In this document: positions 52,619 through 61,758 of the stretch, piece after piece
How positions within the stretch are numbered: position 1 is the first letter of the stretch
Layout of the letters: every line of letters starts with the position of its first letter
Source of the DNA: Bryobacteraceae bacterium
GTDB lineage: Bacteria; Acidobacteriota; Terriglobia; Bryobacterales; Bryobacteraceae
Reading direction: 5' to 3'
NCBI GenBank assembly: GCA_026002875.1
Contig: BPGE01000001.1
Coordinates: forward strand, 186,001-250,000
DNA length: 64,000 bases
Translations under genes and position numbers: made by a program
Notes under the pieces: model-generated
What the model saw: only the letters and a program-made list of their open reading frames with translations
Database searches by the model: none
What the model was told of the DNA's origin: nothing

Positions 52619-53440
52619 TCAGTGCGCGGCGGCGGCCGCTTTGCCGCCGTTTTCCCCGCCTTTGGCCGGTGCGGTCTCCGGGGTCTTCGCCGGCATGGGC
52701 GCCTCCTGCGGCTCGCGGTATTGCACCAGCACGGAGACGCGCCGGTTGGCCGGGTCGAACGGATCTTTCCGGTTGCGCAGCTTCTGGTCCGCGAAGCCGC
52801 GGATCTGCGCGATGTGAGCCGCCGGCACGCCGCTCTCCTCCAGCAGGCGGCGGGCGCTGTTGGCCCGGTCGGCGGAGAGCTCCCAGTTCGTATAGCCCCG
52901 GTCGGACGAATACGGCTTCGCGTCCGTATGGCCCTCCACCAGCAGCTTGTTCGGAATTGACTTCAGCTGCTCGCCGAGCATCCGGATCAGCTCGGCGCCT
53001 TTCTGCGTGGGCCTCGCGTTGCCGCTCTCGAAAAACATTCCGCCCTCTTTTTCAAGCAGCTCGATCCGCAGCCCTTCGCTGGTCACCGTCACCTCGATGT
53101 TCTGCTTGATCTGATCGAACTGCGGCATCTCTTTCATCGCCTGCTCGAGCTTCTCCTTCAGCTTGCTCATGTCGTCCTGCGACAGCAGCAGCCCTTCGCC
53201 GGCGCCGTTCATGGTGGTGCCCATCAGATTGCCCTTGCCCGTCGGATCCTGGAAGTAGCCTCCGACGGCCTTGCGCACCTTCTCGTCGCTCGACAGCAGC
53301 CAGAGCACGATGAACAGCGCCATCATCGCCGTCACGAAGTCCGCGTAGGCCACTTTCCACGCGCCTCCGTGGTGGCCCCCGTGGCCGCCCTTCTTCTTCC
53401 GGATGACGATGACCGGAGCGGGATTGGGCTGCGTGGCCAT
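52619..53440 (-). CDS. motB: Flagellar motor stator protein MotB
   Basis: 273 aa. A basic, Gly/His-rich cytoplasmic start leads to the single TM helix WKVAYADFVTAMMALFIVL, where the Asp is the proton-binding residue. A plug/linker follows, then the OmpA-like peptidoglycan-binding domain (VEGHTDAKPY, LSADRANSARRLLEESGV, NRRVSVLV). The tail is Pro/Ala/Lys-rich. GGGAG precedes the ATG. It follows motA by 13 bases. No other flagellar genes are in the window. Confidence 0.95.
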   Translation of the reverse strand: MATQPNPAPVIVIRKKKGGHGGHHGGAWKVAYADFVTAMMALFIVLWLLSSDEKVRKAVGGYFQDPTGKGNLMGTTMNGAGEGLLLSQDDMSKLKEKLEQAMKEMPQFDQIKQNIEVTVTSEGLRIELLEKEGGMFFESGNARPTQKGAELIRMLGEQLKSIPNKLLVEGHTDAKPYSSDRGYTNWELSADRANSARRLLEESGVPAAHIAQIRGFADQKLRNRKDPFDPANRRVSVLVQYREPQEAPMPAKTPETAPAKGGENGGKAAAAAH

Positions 53441-53453
53441 GGCGTGCGCTCCC

Positions 53454-54320
53454 TCAGGCGGCCGCCTTGGCCGCGCCCTTCAGCGTGGCCTCGGTGTCTT
53501 TGAACGACGGCCGCAGATGCGGCGGAATCGAGCGGCGCGCGAACTCCACCGCCAGCGAGGGCGGCATCCCCTTGATGAACGCCAGCACGCCCATGCGCAG
53601 CATGTTCAGGTATTGCCCGTGCGCCTCGTTGATCTTGTTCATGTTCGCCGCCAGCGGTCCGAACAGCCCGTAGCAAAGCAGAATGCCCAGGAACGTCCCC
53701 ACCAGCGCCGCCGCCACCTTGTGGCCCACCTCCTCGGGAGGTCCGCCGATCGAGCCCATCGTGATCACCACGCCCAGCACCGCCGCCACGATGCCCAGAC
53801 CGGGCAGCGAATCGGCCACCGTCGTCAGCGCTGACACCGGCTCGGCGCTCTCGTGGTGGTGCACTTCAATGTCGAGCTCCATCAGCTGGTCCAGCTCCAG
53901 ATGGCCCACGCCGCCCGAGATCGCCATGCGCACCGTGTCGCAGAAGAAATGCAGCGCGTGATGGTCGGCCAGAAACTTCGGATACTTGCTGAACACCTGG
54001 CTCTTCTCCGGCTCGTCCAGGTCGCTTTCCAGCTTCGCCATGCCGTGCTTGCGCGCATAGACGAACACGTCGTTCAGCATCTTCAGCTGCTCCAGATAGA
54101 ACGCCGCGTTGTAGGGCGAGCCCTTCAGCGCCGCGATCAGCCCCTTGAAGATCGCAATGATCGTGTGCAGCGGGTTGGCGATGAAGACCGTGCCCAGAGC
54201 CGCGCCGCCGATGATCACCAGCTCGGCAGGCTGGAACAGCACGCGCAGGTTCCCGTGCTCCAGCAGATAGCCGCCGATGATCGATCCGAAAACGATGACG
54301 ATGCCGATGAGAATGTACAT
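53454..54320 (-). CDS. motA: Flagellar motor stator protein MotA
   Basis: 288 aa, four TM helices. The LPGLGIVAAVLGVVITMG segment contains the conserved channel Pro, and the cytoplasmic loop carries charged residues that contact FliG. The start MYILIGIVIVFGSIIGGYL is typical. With MotB it forms the proton-driven stator. It is the first gene of the pair, divergent from the M20 peptidase gene. Confidence 0.95.
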   Translation of the reverse strand: MYILIGIVIVFGSIIGGYLLEHGNLRVLFQPAELVIIGGAALGTVFIANPLHTIIAIFKGLIAALKGSPYNAAFYLEQLKMLNDVFVYARKHGMAKLESDLDEPEKSQVFSKYPKFLADHHALHFFCDTVRMAISGGVGHLELDQLMELDIEVHHHESAEPVSALTTVADSLPGLGIVAAVLGVVITMGSIGGPPEEVGHKVAAALVGTFLGILLCYGLFGPLAANMNKINEAHGQYLNMLRMGVLAFIKGMPPSLAVEFARRSIPPHLRPSFKDTEATLKGAAKAAA

Positions 54321-54432
54321 GCGATCCGCCGCCCGCCGGCGCGGGCCTCGGTTAGCGTATCGGCGGGGCCTGAGGCGGTTTTAGGGGGATTCCGGGGCTT
54401 GCGGCGGCAAGGCGCTACACTGAGAAGGACGC

Positions 54433-55704
54433 ATGCCCGGGCCTTTCGATCTGGCCTCGAGACGGAAACCCCCTTCCGCCGCGCCGCCTGAGGGCGTCGC
54501 GCGCGTGGAGGAGCTCGCCTCCCGTCCCGCCATGTCGGAGCTGCTGGCCTGGTTCGCCCGGCGGCGGCAGTGGATCGACGAGCAGCACCTGACGCTGTGC
54601 CGCATCCCCGCGCCCACGTTCCAGGAAGGCCCGCGCGCCGAAGCCATGGCGGCGCTGCTCGCCTCCCTCGGCTGGCTGGCCAAGATCGACCGCGCCGGCA
54701 ACGTGCTGGCCCAGTGGCCTTCGGCCAGACCCGGCCCTCTGGTGGCGCTGACGGCCCACCTCGACACCGTCCTCGCTCCCCGCCGGCCCGAGGACGTGCG
54801 CCTGGAAAACTCCGGCATGATGCTCGGGCCGGGCGTCAGCGACAACGGCGCCGGGCTGGCCGCCCTCGCCGCCCTGGCGCGCGCCTGCGCCGAGATCCCC
54901 GAAGCCTTCCCCTTCGGCCAGCTCCTGCTGGTGGCCAACGTCTGCGAAGAAGGGGAAGGCAACCTCAGCGGCATGCGCTATCTCTGCCAGCAGTCCCCCC
55001 TCGCCGGCCGCCTCCACACGCTCATCGTGCTCGACGGGCCCGACGTCGGCCATGTCACCGCCCAGGCGCTCGCCTGCCGGCGCTTCGAGATCTCCCTGTC
55101 CGGCCCCGGCGGCCACTCCTGGTCCGACCGCGGCATGGCGAACCCCGTCCATGCGCTGGCCCGCGCCGTGGCCTGGTTCTGCGAAGAGCGCTCCGCGGCG
55201 CCGCCGGAAGCCGCCAGCTCGTGGAACTTCGGCGTCATCGAGGGCGGCGCCACGGTCAACGCCATCCCTTCCTCGGCGCGCGTGAAGGTCGACCTCCGCA
55301 GCCAGAGCGGCGCGGCGCTCGACGAGCTGGCCGCCGAGCTGGCCGCCGTGTTCGAGCGTTCCGCCCGGCTCGAAAACGAACAGGCCCGCGCCGGCCGCGT
55401 CTCGGTGCGCGTGCGGGAAACCGGTTCCCGCCCCGGCGGCGAACTCCCTGCTGGCAGCCCCCTGCTGGCCGCCGTCCGCAGCGTCGACGCATGGCTCGGC
55501 ATCCGCGCCGAAATGGACTGCGCCTCCACAGACGCCAACGTCCCGCTCTCGATGGGCATGCCCGCCGTCTCCATCGGCGCCGGCGGCACCGGCGGCGGCG
55601 CGCACACGCCCAACGAGTGGTACTCGCCCGAGGGCCGCGAACTCGGACTGCGCCGCATCGCCCTGCTGCTGGCTCTCATTCTGGAAAGCCTGCCGAGGTC
55701 ATGA
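54433..55704 (+). CDS. M20-family metallopeptidase
   Basis: 423 aa, cytosolic. All metal ligands are visible: His/Asp in [10 protein letters not shown], Asp in [10 protein letters not shown], Glu-Glu in VCEEGEGN, Asp in VLDGPD and a final His in [10 protein letters not shown]. The dimerisation domain between carries [11 protein letters not shown]. Closest in layout to peptidase T or di/tripeptidase types; the substrate is unknown. A -10-like TACACT lies 11 bases before the ATG, with GAGAAGGA as Shine-Dalgarno. Its stop overlaps the EamA gene as ATGA. Confidence 0.88.
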   Translation: MPGPFDLASRRKPPSAAPPEGVARVEELASRPAMSELLAWFARRRQWIDEQHLTLCRIPAPTFQEGPRAEAMAALLASLGWLAKIDRAGNVLAQWPSARPGPLVALTAHLDTVLAPRRPEDVRLENSGMMLGPGVSDNGAGLAALAALARACAEIPEAFPFGQLLLVANVCEEGEGNLSGMRYLCQQSPLAGRLHTLIVLDGPDVGHVTAQALACRRFEISLSGPGGHSWSDRGMANPVHALARAVAWFCEERSAAPPEAASSWNFGVIEGGATVNAIPSSARVKVDLRSQSGAALDELAAELAAVFERSARLENEQARAGRVSVRVRETGSRPGGELPAGSPLLAAVRSVDAWLGIRAEMDCASTDANVPLSMGMPAVSIGAGGTGGGAHTPNEWYSPEGRELGLRRIALLLALILESLPRS

Positions 55705-56591
55705 GCCGGCCTCCCGCCGCCATGCGCGCCGAACTGGCCCTGGCCGCCGTGGCCTTCATCTGGGGCGCCACCTTCGTCATCGTCAAGGAGGCGCTTGCGG
55801 ACGTCTCCACTTTCCTCTTTCTGGCGCTCCGCTTCACCCTCGCCACCGCCCTGCTCGCCTTCTGGCTGCGCGGGCGGCTTGTGCGGCGCGCGCCCGTGGC
55901 CTGGGGCGGGGGAGCGTTGTGCGGCGTGCTGCTCTTTCTCGGATACGCTCTCCAGACGGCCGGCCTGCGCTGGACCACCGCCTCCAACTCCGCCTTCATC
56001 ACCGGCCTCTACGTCGTGCTGGTACCTTTGCTCGGCTCGCTCGTCTACAGAACCGGGCCCCGCGCGGCGGACCTGGCCGGCGCGGCCCTCGCGGCCGCCG
56101 GCACGGCCCTGCTCAGCGGCGGCCTGCCCACCGGATGGAACCGCGGCGACCTGTTGACGGCCGGCTGCGCGGTGGCCTTCGCCGGGCACATTCTGGCAGT
56201 GGAGCGGTATTCGCGGCGGATGGACTTCGAGCGGCTCAGCCTGATGCAGATCGCGGCGGTCGCGCTCCTGTCCTGGGCCGCAGCCGCCTGGATGGAGCCC
56301 GCGCGCATCGTCTGGTCGCCGCGGCTCTGGACGGCCCTGCTGATGACCAGCGTCCTGGCGACGGCCGTTTCCTTCGTGCTCTATACTTGGGCTCAGGGAC
56401 AGACCTCGGCCGCGCGCGCCGCGCTGATCTTCGCCCTCGAGCCCGTCTTCGCCGGACTCGTCGCCTGGGCGGCGGGGGGGGAGCGCTGGACGGCCGCCTC
56501 GCTCGGCGGCGCCGCGCTCATCCTGGCAGCCATCGTCCTGGTGGAGCTGAAACCCGCGGCCGCCGCGCGACATCCAGAAAGTGGGCCCTGA
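55701..56591 (+). CDS. EamA/DMT-family transporter
   Basis: 296 aa with ten hydrophobic helices in two EamA repeats. The start of repeat one is [18 protein letters not shown], and [21 protein letters not shown] ends it. The second repeat holds [20 protein letters not shown]. Members export amino acids, nucleosides or other small solutes. The gene begins in the stop codon of the M20 peptidase, so a link between peptide breakdown and product export is possible. Confidence 0.9.
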   Translation: MSRPPAAMRAELALAAVAFIWGATFVIVKEALADVSTFLFLALRFTLATALLAFWLRGRLVRRAPVAWGGGALCGVLLFLGYALQTAGLRWTTASNSAFITGLYVVLVPLLGSLVYRTGPRAADLAGAALAAAGTALLSGGLPTGWNRGDLLTAGCAVAFAGHILAVERYSRRMDFERLSLMQIAAVALLSWAAAAWMEPARIVWSPRLWTALLMTSVLATAVSFVLYTWAQGQTSAARAALIFALEPVFAGLVAWAAGGERWTAASLGGAALILAAIVLVELKPAAAARHPESGP

Positions 56592-56621
56592 CCTGCTAGG
56601 ACAGAGGAGTTGGATTTTTCC

Positions 56622-58244
56622 ATGAAAAAGCAAGAGATTCTGTTTTGGCTGCGGAGGCTGGCCGCCGACAGGCGGCTCGCGCTCTCGGCCGGATTGTTCG
56701 CCGCGGCGCTGGTGATCGTCCTCGGCGCCGCTCTTACCACCAGCGTCACCTCGGCGCGCGCCCAGGCTGTGGCGCCCGACGCCACGCCGCTCGCCATCCC
56801 CCCTGCCGTCAAGTCCAGCAACGAATTCACGCGCATCGCCGAGATGCTGGAGCCCTCGGTCGTCTACATCACCTCCGAGTACCGCATCCGTCCCACCACC
56901 CAGCGCCGCGCGCCCCGCCAGGAGGAAGGCGAGCTGGATCAGGACGAAAACATCATCCCGGGGCCCTTCCGCCGCTTCTTTGAATCTCCGTTCGGCCAGA
57001 TGCCGCAGCCGCCGCGCCGCCGCGAGGGCACCGGCAGCGGCTTCATCGTCGACCGCAACGGCTACATCATCACCAACCTGCACGTCGTCGACCGCGCCAC
57101 CGCCATCAAGGTCCGCCTCACCGGCGACCGCACCGAGTACAAGGCGAAGATGATCGGCTCCGACCCCGAGCTCGACATCGCCGTCATCAAGGTCGACGCC
57201 GGCCGCCCCCTGCAGCCCGTCAGGATCGCCAACTCCGACGGCGTGCAGGTGGGCGAATGGGCCATCGCCATCGGCGCGCCGTTCGAGCTCGAAAAAACAG
57301 TCACCGTCGGAATTGTTTCGGCCCTCGGCCGCGACCTCGGCACCCGCCAGCAGTTCCAGCGCTTCATCCAGACCGACGCCGCCATCAACCCCGGCAACTC
57401 CGGCGGTCCGCTCGTCAACATCCGCGGCGAGGTGATCGGCGTCAACACGATGATCGCCACCAGCTCCGGCGGCTACGAGGGCATCGGCTTCGCCCTGCCC
57501 ATCAACACCGTGGTCAAGTCCTACAACCAGATCATCCGCAGCGGGCGCGTCGTGCGCGGCTCCATCGGCATCCGCTTCCCGCGCGACGAGGGCCAGATCG
57601 AGAATACCCTCAAGGCCCTCGGCTTCGATCACGGCATCATCGTCGAAAGCGTCGCCCCGGGCGGACCGGCGGAAAAGGCCGGCCTGCAGCCCGACGATGT
57701 GATCCTCACCCTCAACGGCAGGCCCGTCAAGGACGGCAACGACCTCGTCAGCAGGATTTCGGAGATGCCCATCGGCGCCGAGGCCGTGCTCGAAATCGAC
57801 CGCGGCGGCAAGCGGATCACCAAAAAGGTGATCATCGAGGAGCGCGACAAGGTCTTCAAAGAGGACCTCGAGGCCCTCAGCGGCCGCCGGGAGATGGTGG
57901 ATCCGGACGCCGGCAAGGCCGACGAGAGCTCGGCCCGCTTCGGCATCGGCATCCGCCCGCTCAGCGAAGAACGCCGCAAGCAGCTCGGCTTCACGCAGGA
58001 GGGCGGCGTCGAGGTGACGGTCGTCGAGGAAGACTCCTTCGCCGAAGAGATCGGCATGCGGACCGGCGACATCATCGTCAGCATCAACCGCCAGCCCGTG
58101 TCATCCTTCGAGGACGTCAAGCGGATCCAGTCGTCGCTCAAACGCGGCGACGCCGTGGCATTCAAGGTCATGCGCCCCGCCCCAGGTCCGCGCGGCCAGA
58201 GGCAGTGGACCGGCGTCTACCTGTCGGGCGTGCTGCCGAAGTGA
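56622..58244 (+). CDS. HtrA/DegP-type periplasmic serine protease
   Basis: 540 aa. An N-terminal signal anchor ([19 protein letters not shown]) leads to the trypsin-like domain with triad His154 (ITNLHVVD), Asp185 (ELDIAVIK) and Ser260 (NPGNSGGP). Two PDZ domains follow ([18 protein letters not shown] and [15 protein letters not shown]). A proline/arginine-rich loop sits before the His. The ATG at 56622 was chosen; an in-frame TTG at 56610 abuts the Shine-Dalgarno AGGAG. Protein quality control in the envelope. The gene is closed by a strong terminator. Confidence 0.94.
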   Translation: MKKQEILFWLRRLAADRRLALSAGLFAAALVIVLGAALTTSVTSARAQAVAPDATPLAIPPAVKSSNEFTRIAEMLEPSVVYITSEYRIRPTTQRRAPRQEEGELDQDENIIPGPFRRFFESPFGQMPQPPRRREGTGSGFIVDRNGYIITNLHVVDRATAIKVRLTGDRTEYKAKMIGSDPELDIAVIKVDAGRPLQPVRIANSDGVQVGEWAIAIGAPFELEKTVTVGIVSALGRDLGTRQQFQRFIQTDAAINPGNSGGPLVNIRGEVIGVNTMIATSSGGYEGIGFALPINTVVKSYNQIIRSGRVVRGSIGIRFPRDEGQIENTLKALGFDHGIIVESVAPGGPAEKAGLQPDDVILTLNGRPVKDGNDLVSRISEMPIGAEAVLEIDRGGKRITKKVIIEERDKVFKEDLEALSGRREMVDPDAGKADESSARFGIGIRPLSEERRKQLGFTQEGGVEVTVVEEDSFAEEIGMRTGDIIVSINRQPVSSFEDVKRIQSSLKRGDAVAFKVMRPAPGPRGQRQWTGVYLSGVLPK

Positions 58245-58262
58245 CCGGACCCGATTCTCGTC

Positions 58263-58296
58263 GCAGGGGCGGCGCCAGCCGCCCCTGCCGCGTTTT
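58263..58296 (+). terminator. Rho-independent terminator after htrA-type gene
   Basis: An 11-bp perfect GC-rich stem (58263-58273 with 58278-58288) with a GCCA loop, followed by CGCG and T4. It lies 19 bases after the stop codon. Confidence 0.85.
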
Positions 58297-58434
58297 GCGG
58301 ACCGCGCGCGCCGCGGATCCGGATTTCGCTGTTTCTGCTTTTTGGGAGTATGCTGAAGGCAGGCTTTCCCGCCGATGGGAGTGGATGAAAGCGCCCGCCC
58401 GCCGCGGCGGGACGTTTCATGCCGGAGCGGATGG

Positions 58435-61047
58435 ATGACGAGATCCCGATTTTTCCTGATTGTTCTTGCGGCGCTCTTCCTGCCCCTGTTCGGGCAGGAT
58501 GCCGTGCCGGGCCGCTACATCGTCGAGTTCAGCGGCGAACCGGCCATCCGGCATCCCCAGCCGGAGCGGCGCCGCGCCGAGATCCGCGAGCAGCAGCGCT
58601 CGGCTGAAGCGCTCCTGCGTTTGCGGGGCGCACGGCTCCGCGCCCGCCTCGACACGGTGCTCAATGCAGCCGTCGTGGAAGCCGCCGACGAGTCCATGCT
58701 GCGCCGCCTGCCGGGCGTGCGCCGCGTCACTCCCGTCCGCGTCTACGAACTGTTCCTGAACCGCGCGCTCGTCAACCACAAGGCGGCCGAGGCATGGGAT
58801 CTGAGCGGCGGAATGGAACTGGCGGGCAAGGGCGCGAAAATCGCCATTCTCGACACGGGCATCGACACCCGTCATCCGGGCTTCCAGCCCCCGCCCGGCT
58901 GGCAGATGCCGGAAGGCTATCCGCGCGCCAGCGCTCCGGAAGGCGTTCCGGAACTGGCCGAGGAGAACCGCGCCCTGACCAACGCCAAGGTGATCGTCGT
59001 GCGCAGTTACGATAAGCTCCGGTCGGCGCGCGACACCGACGGGCACGGCACCGCCGTGGCCATGGTGGCCGCCGGCTTGCGGCACGAGAGTCCGCGCGGC
59101 GTGATCTCCGGCATCGCCCCGGCTGCCTGGATCGGCGCCTACCGCGTCAGCAACCCCAACGACGGCCTGATTTACAGCGATGTCGTCCTGCAGGCTCTCG
59201 AGGACGCTGTCAAGGACGGCATGGACGTCATCAACATGAGCTTCGGCTCCGTGGGAGCGGCTTCTTCGGACAATGATCTTCTGGCCGATGCCGTCCGCAA
59301 CGCCGTCGCCGCCGGCATCGTCGTGGTCAACGCCGCCGGCAACACCGCCGGTCCGATGACCGTCGACGATACTGCGGGTTCCGAAAAGGTGATCGGCGCG
59401 GGCTCCAACGACGCCGCGCCGGAAAACGTCACCCAGGTCATCCCCTCGCGGGGGCTGCCCGCTCCCGGACAGGCGTCCAGCAATGTCCAGTCGCACCCGC
59501 CCGTCATGGGACCGCTGGTTGATGCCGCCCGCTTCGGCGACCGGCTCGGATGCCGCCCCTATCCCGAGGATGCGCTCAAGAATCAGATCCCGCTCATCGA
59601 GCGCGGCGGCTGCTTCTTCCATGAAAAGCTCGCCAACGCCGCCGCCGCCGGCGCCCCTGCCGCCATCGTCTTCAACTCCGCCACCCCCGCCAGCGGCACG
59701 CCCGAGGATCTGATCGTGATGAACGTCGATGACAATCCCACGATCCCCGGCATCTTCATCCGCAATAGCGACGGAACCCGGCTGAAGGAGTACCTGACGT
59801 TTTTCGACGACATCGAGGTCACGCTCCGCTTCCCCACGCCGGACGCCCTGCCGAACCGGATTTCTTCTTTCTCCAGCCGCGGTCCCTCCGTCGATCTGCG
59901 CATCAAGCCGGACCTGCTCGCCACCGGCTCGCCGGTCTACACGGCCGCGTTGCGGGAAATTACGGCCGACTGCGATATCTGCGATCCCTCCGGCTACAGA
60001 AGCGTCTCCGGTACCAGCTTCTCCGCGCCGCTGGTGGCCGGCGCGGCGGCGGTGCTCAAAGCCGCCCGCCCTGACCTCGGCCTCGATGCCTACCGTTCGC
60101 TCCTGATCAATGCGGCCCAGCCGTTCCAGTTTTCCAATGGTGAGACGGCGCCGGTGCAATCGGCCGGCGCCGGCATGCTCGACCTGCTGCGGGCCATGCG
60201 CTCCGTCCTCGCCGCCGATCCCGTCTCCATCAGCTTCGGCGCCGGGGGCGGCAACGTGGAGGCGGAAAGAGAGCTCCGCCTGCGGAATCTCTCCGATGAG
60301 CCCGTCACTCTGTCTCTCGAGATCGACTCTGCGGATGCCGCGAAGCCTCAGGTCGAGCCGGCGGAACTGACCATCGAACCGCGCCAGACCGCTTCCGTCA
60401 AAGTGCGCTTCAGCGAATCCGGTCTCGAGCCCGGCACCTATCAGGGCTTCATTCTCGTCAAGCCCGTGGAGAAGACGCCCGAGTCGGACGGAGACGGCGG
60501 CGAGCCCGGTGGCGGCCCTGACGGAGAGACCGGCGCCGGCAAGACGGTAGAAGGCAGAACTGCCGCCATGATCCGCGCCAGCGCTGCCGCCGGGACCGGA
60601 ACCGAAGGCGAGGGCGAAGGCGAAGGCGAGGGCGAAGGCGAAGGCGAGGGCGAGGGCGGGGAAGAGGGCGATCCCGGGGAAGACCCCGGCCCCGTAGCGA
60701 AACCGCTTCCGCCCGAAATCCGCGTGCCCTACTGGTACGGCGTCCGCGGCACCGGACCCGACGCCATGGTCGTCGTGCGCCGTCCGTCCAGTCCCCGGCC
60801 CGGCAGCAGGGTGCAGGTCATCCTCCGCATCCACGACCGCGCCGGACTCCCGATTCCCGACCTGACGCCCCGCGTGGCCCCCGTCTCCGGCGGCGGCACG
60901 GTCAGCCGGGTCGTGCGCGCGGATCCGCGCTCGTTCCCCGATTGCTGGGAGGTCTCTATCACTACGGGGCCCTTTGCCGGCCCGAACGTCTTCCAGGTGG
61001 AAGTGGAAGGCCGCCTGTTCACCTTCCAGATCACCACGTCGAACTGA
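58435..61047 (+). CDS. Secreted subtilisin-like serine protease with Gly-Glu repeat insert
   Basis: 870 aa and a paralog of the protease at 16635, with the same order of parts: signal peptide, I9-like propeptide (YIVEFSGEPAIRH), S8 domain with PA insert, Ig-like C-terminus. The triad is Asp140 (AILDTG), His204 (GHGTAVAM) and Ser528 (GTSFSAP), oxyanion Asn303. The PA region is IPLIERGGCFFHEKL. In the C-terminal sandwich, where the paralog has a short loop between GFIVFEG and VRVPYW, this protein has about 80 low-complexity residues with eight Gly-Glu repeats. GGAG lies seven bases before the ATG. Confidence 0.92.
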   Translation: MTRSRFFLIVLAALFLPLFGQDAVPGRYIVEFSGEPAIRHPQPERRRAEIREQQRSAEALLRLRGARLRARLDTVLNAAVVEAADESMLRRLPGVRRVTPVRVYELFLNRALVNHKAAEAWDLSGGMELAGKGAKIAILDTGIDTRHPGFQPPPGWQMPEGYPRASAPEGVPELAEENRALTNAKVIVVRSYDKLRSARDTDGHGTAVAMVAAGLRHESPRGVISGIAPAAWIGAYRVSNPNDGLIYSDVVLQALEDAVKDGMDVINMSFGSVGAASSDNDLLADAVRNAVAAGIVVVNAAGNTAGPMTVDDTAGSEKVIGAGSNDAAPENVTQVIPSRGLPAPGQASSNVQSHPPVMGPLVDAARFGDRLGCRPYPEDALKNQIPLIERGGCFFHEKLANAAAAGAPAAIVFNSATPASGTPEDLIVMNVDDNPTIPGIFIRNSDGTRLKEYLTFFDDIEVTLRFPTPDALPNRISSFSSRGPSVDLRIKPDLLATGSPVYTAALREITADCDICDPSGYRSVSGTSFSAPLVAGAAAVLKAARPDLGLDAYRSLLINAAQPFQFSNGETAPVQSAGAGMLDLLRAMRSVLAADPVSISFGAGGGNVEAERELRLRNLSDEPVTLSLEIDSADAAKPQVEPAELTIEPRQTASVKVRFSESGLEPGTYQGFILVKPVEKTPESDGDGGEPGGGPDGETGAGKTVEGRTAAMIRASAAAGTGTEGEGEGEGEGEGEGEGEGGEEGDPGEDPGPVAKPLPPEIRVPYWYGVRGTGPDAMVVVRRPSSPRPGSRVQVILRIHDRAGLPIPDLTPRVAPVSGGGTVSRVVRADPRSFPDCWEVSITTGPFAGPNVFQVEVEGRLFTFQITTSN
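60607..60654 (+). repeat. Gly-Glu hexamer microsatellite within subtilase gene
   Basis: Eight in-frame GGCGAG/GGCGAA hexamers. The Glu codons run gag, gaa, gaa twice and then gag, gag, so an 18-base unit has been duplicated. It encodes an acidic flexible linker and is a likely slippage hot spot that leaves the frame intact. Confidence 0.9.
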
Positions 61048-61122
61048 ATCCCGCTGCGCGCCGTCCCCGGCCCTGCGGCCGGCCGTCGGATTCCGCCGCA
61101 GTGTGCTACGCTTGGCTCAAGT

Positions 61123-61587
61123 ATGGCCAACCGCAGCGTCAACAAGGTCATCCTCATCGGGCACCTCGGCCGCGACGCCGAAACCCGTTACACCACATCC
61201 GGCGTGCCTGTCACCCGCTTCACTCTCGCCACCAACCGCCGCGTGAAAGACCCCGCCACCGGCGAGTGGAAGGACGAAACCGATTGGCACAACGTCACCG
61301 TCTGGCGCCAGGAGAATCTCGGCCAGTACCTCACCAAGGGCAAGCAGGTTTACGTCGAGGGGCGCCTGCAGACGCGCAGCTACGACGACCGCGACTCCGG
61401 GCAGAAGCGCTACTTCACCGAGGTCGTGGCCGAAGAGATCTTCCTCCTCGGTTCCCGCGGTGAAGGAGCAGGCGAGCCCTACGAGGGAGCCCCGCGCGCC
61501 ACAGGCGCTCCAAAGCCGCGTCCGGAGCCTTCCGCCGACGAGCCCGACCTCTCCGGTCCCATCACCGACGACGACGTCCCGTTCTGA
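61123..61587 (+). CDS. ssb: Single-stranded DNA-binding protein
   Basis: 154 aa. The OB fold starts with NKVILIGHLGRDAETRY, includes FTLATNRR and TDWHNVTVW, and is followed by a Pro/Glu-rich linker. The acidic tip DDDVPF is the partner-docking tail. No Shine-Dalgarno is visible, but a TACGCT ten bases before the ATG suggests a very short leader. It has its own terminator downstream, so it is probably monocistronic. Confidence 0.96.
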   Translation: MANRSVNKVILIGHLGRDAETRYTTSGVPVTRFTLATNRRVKDPATGEWKDETDWHNVTVWRQENLGQYLTKGKQVYVEGRLQTRSYDDRDSGQKRYFTEVVAEEIFLLGSRGEGAGEPYEGAPRATGAPKPRPEPSADEPDLSGPITDDDVPF

Positions 61588-61600
61588 CGGACAGGTTCTC

Positions 61601-61643
61601 TGCGGACTTCAGCCCGCGGAATCTCCGGGCGTCCGCATCTTTT
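61601..61643 (+). terminator. Nested-stem terminator after ssb
   Basis: TGCGGAC and GTCCGCA form an outer 7-bp stem, enclosing an inner GCCCG/CGGGC stem, followed by TCTTTT. It lies 14 bases after the ssb stop. Confidence 0.82.
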
Positions 61644-61758
61644 GACCGATTGGAAACCGTTCTGTCATTGCCAGGACACCCGTTCCTTCTAGGCTGAAGG
61701 GTCGTCGGCCTGCTGCCCGCCGGCCGGCAACGATCCAATCCTGTCTGGGAGGAATTCC

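Noticed and set aside
60601-60660. Short regular repeats as a CRISPR-like array
   Set aside because: The hexamers are in frame, contiguous and without spacers; they encode a Gly-Glu linker.
54978-60834. Very long minus-strand frames opposite the M20, EamA, HtrA and subtilase genes
   Set aside because: Composition is Gly/Ala/Asp/Arg repeats with no motifs, while the plus strand carries complete catalytic sites.
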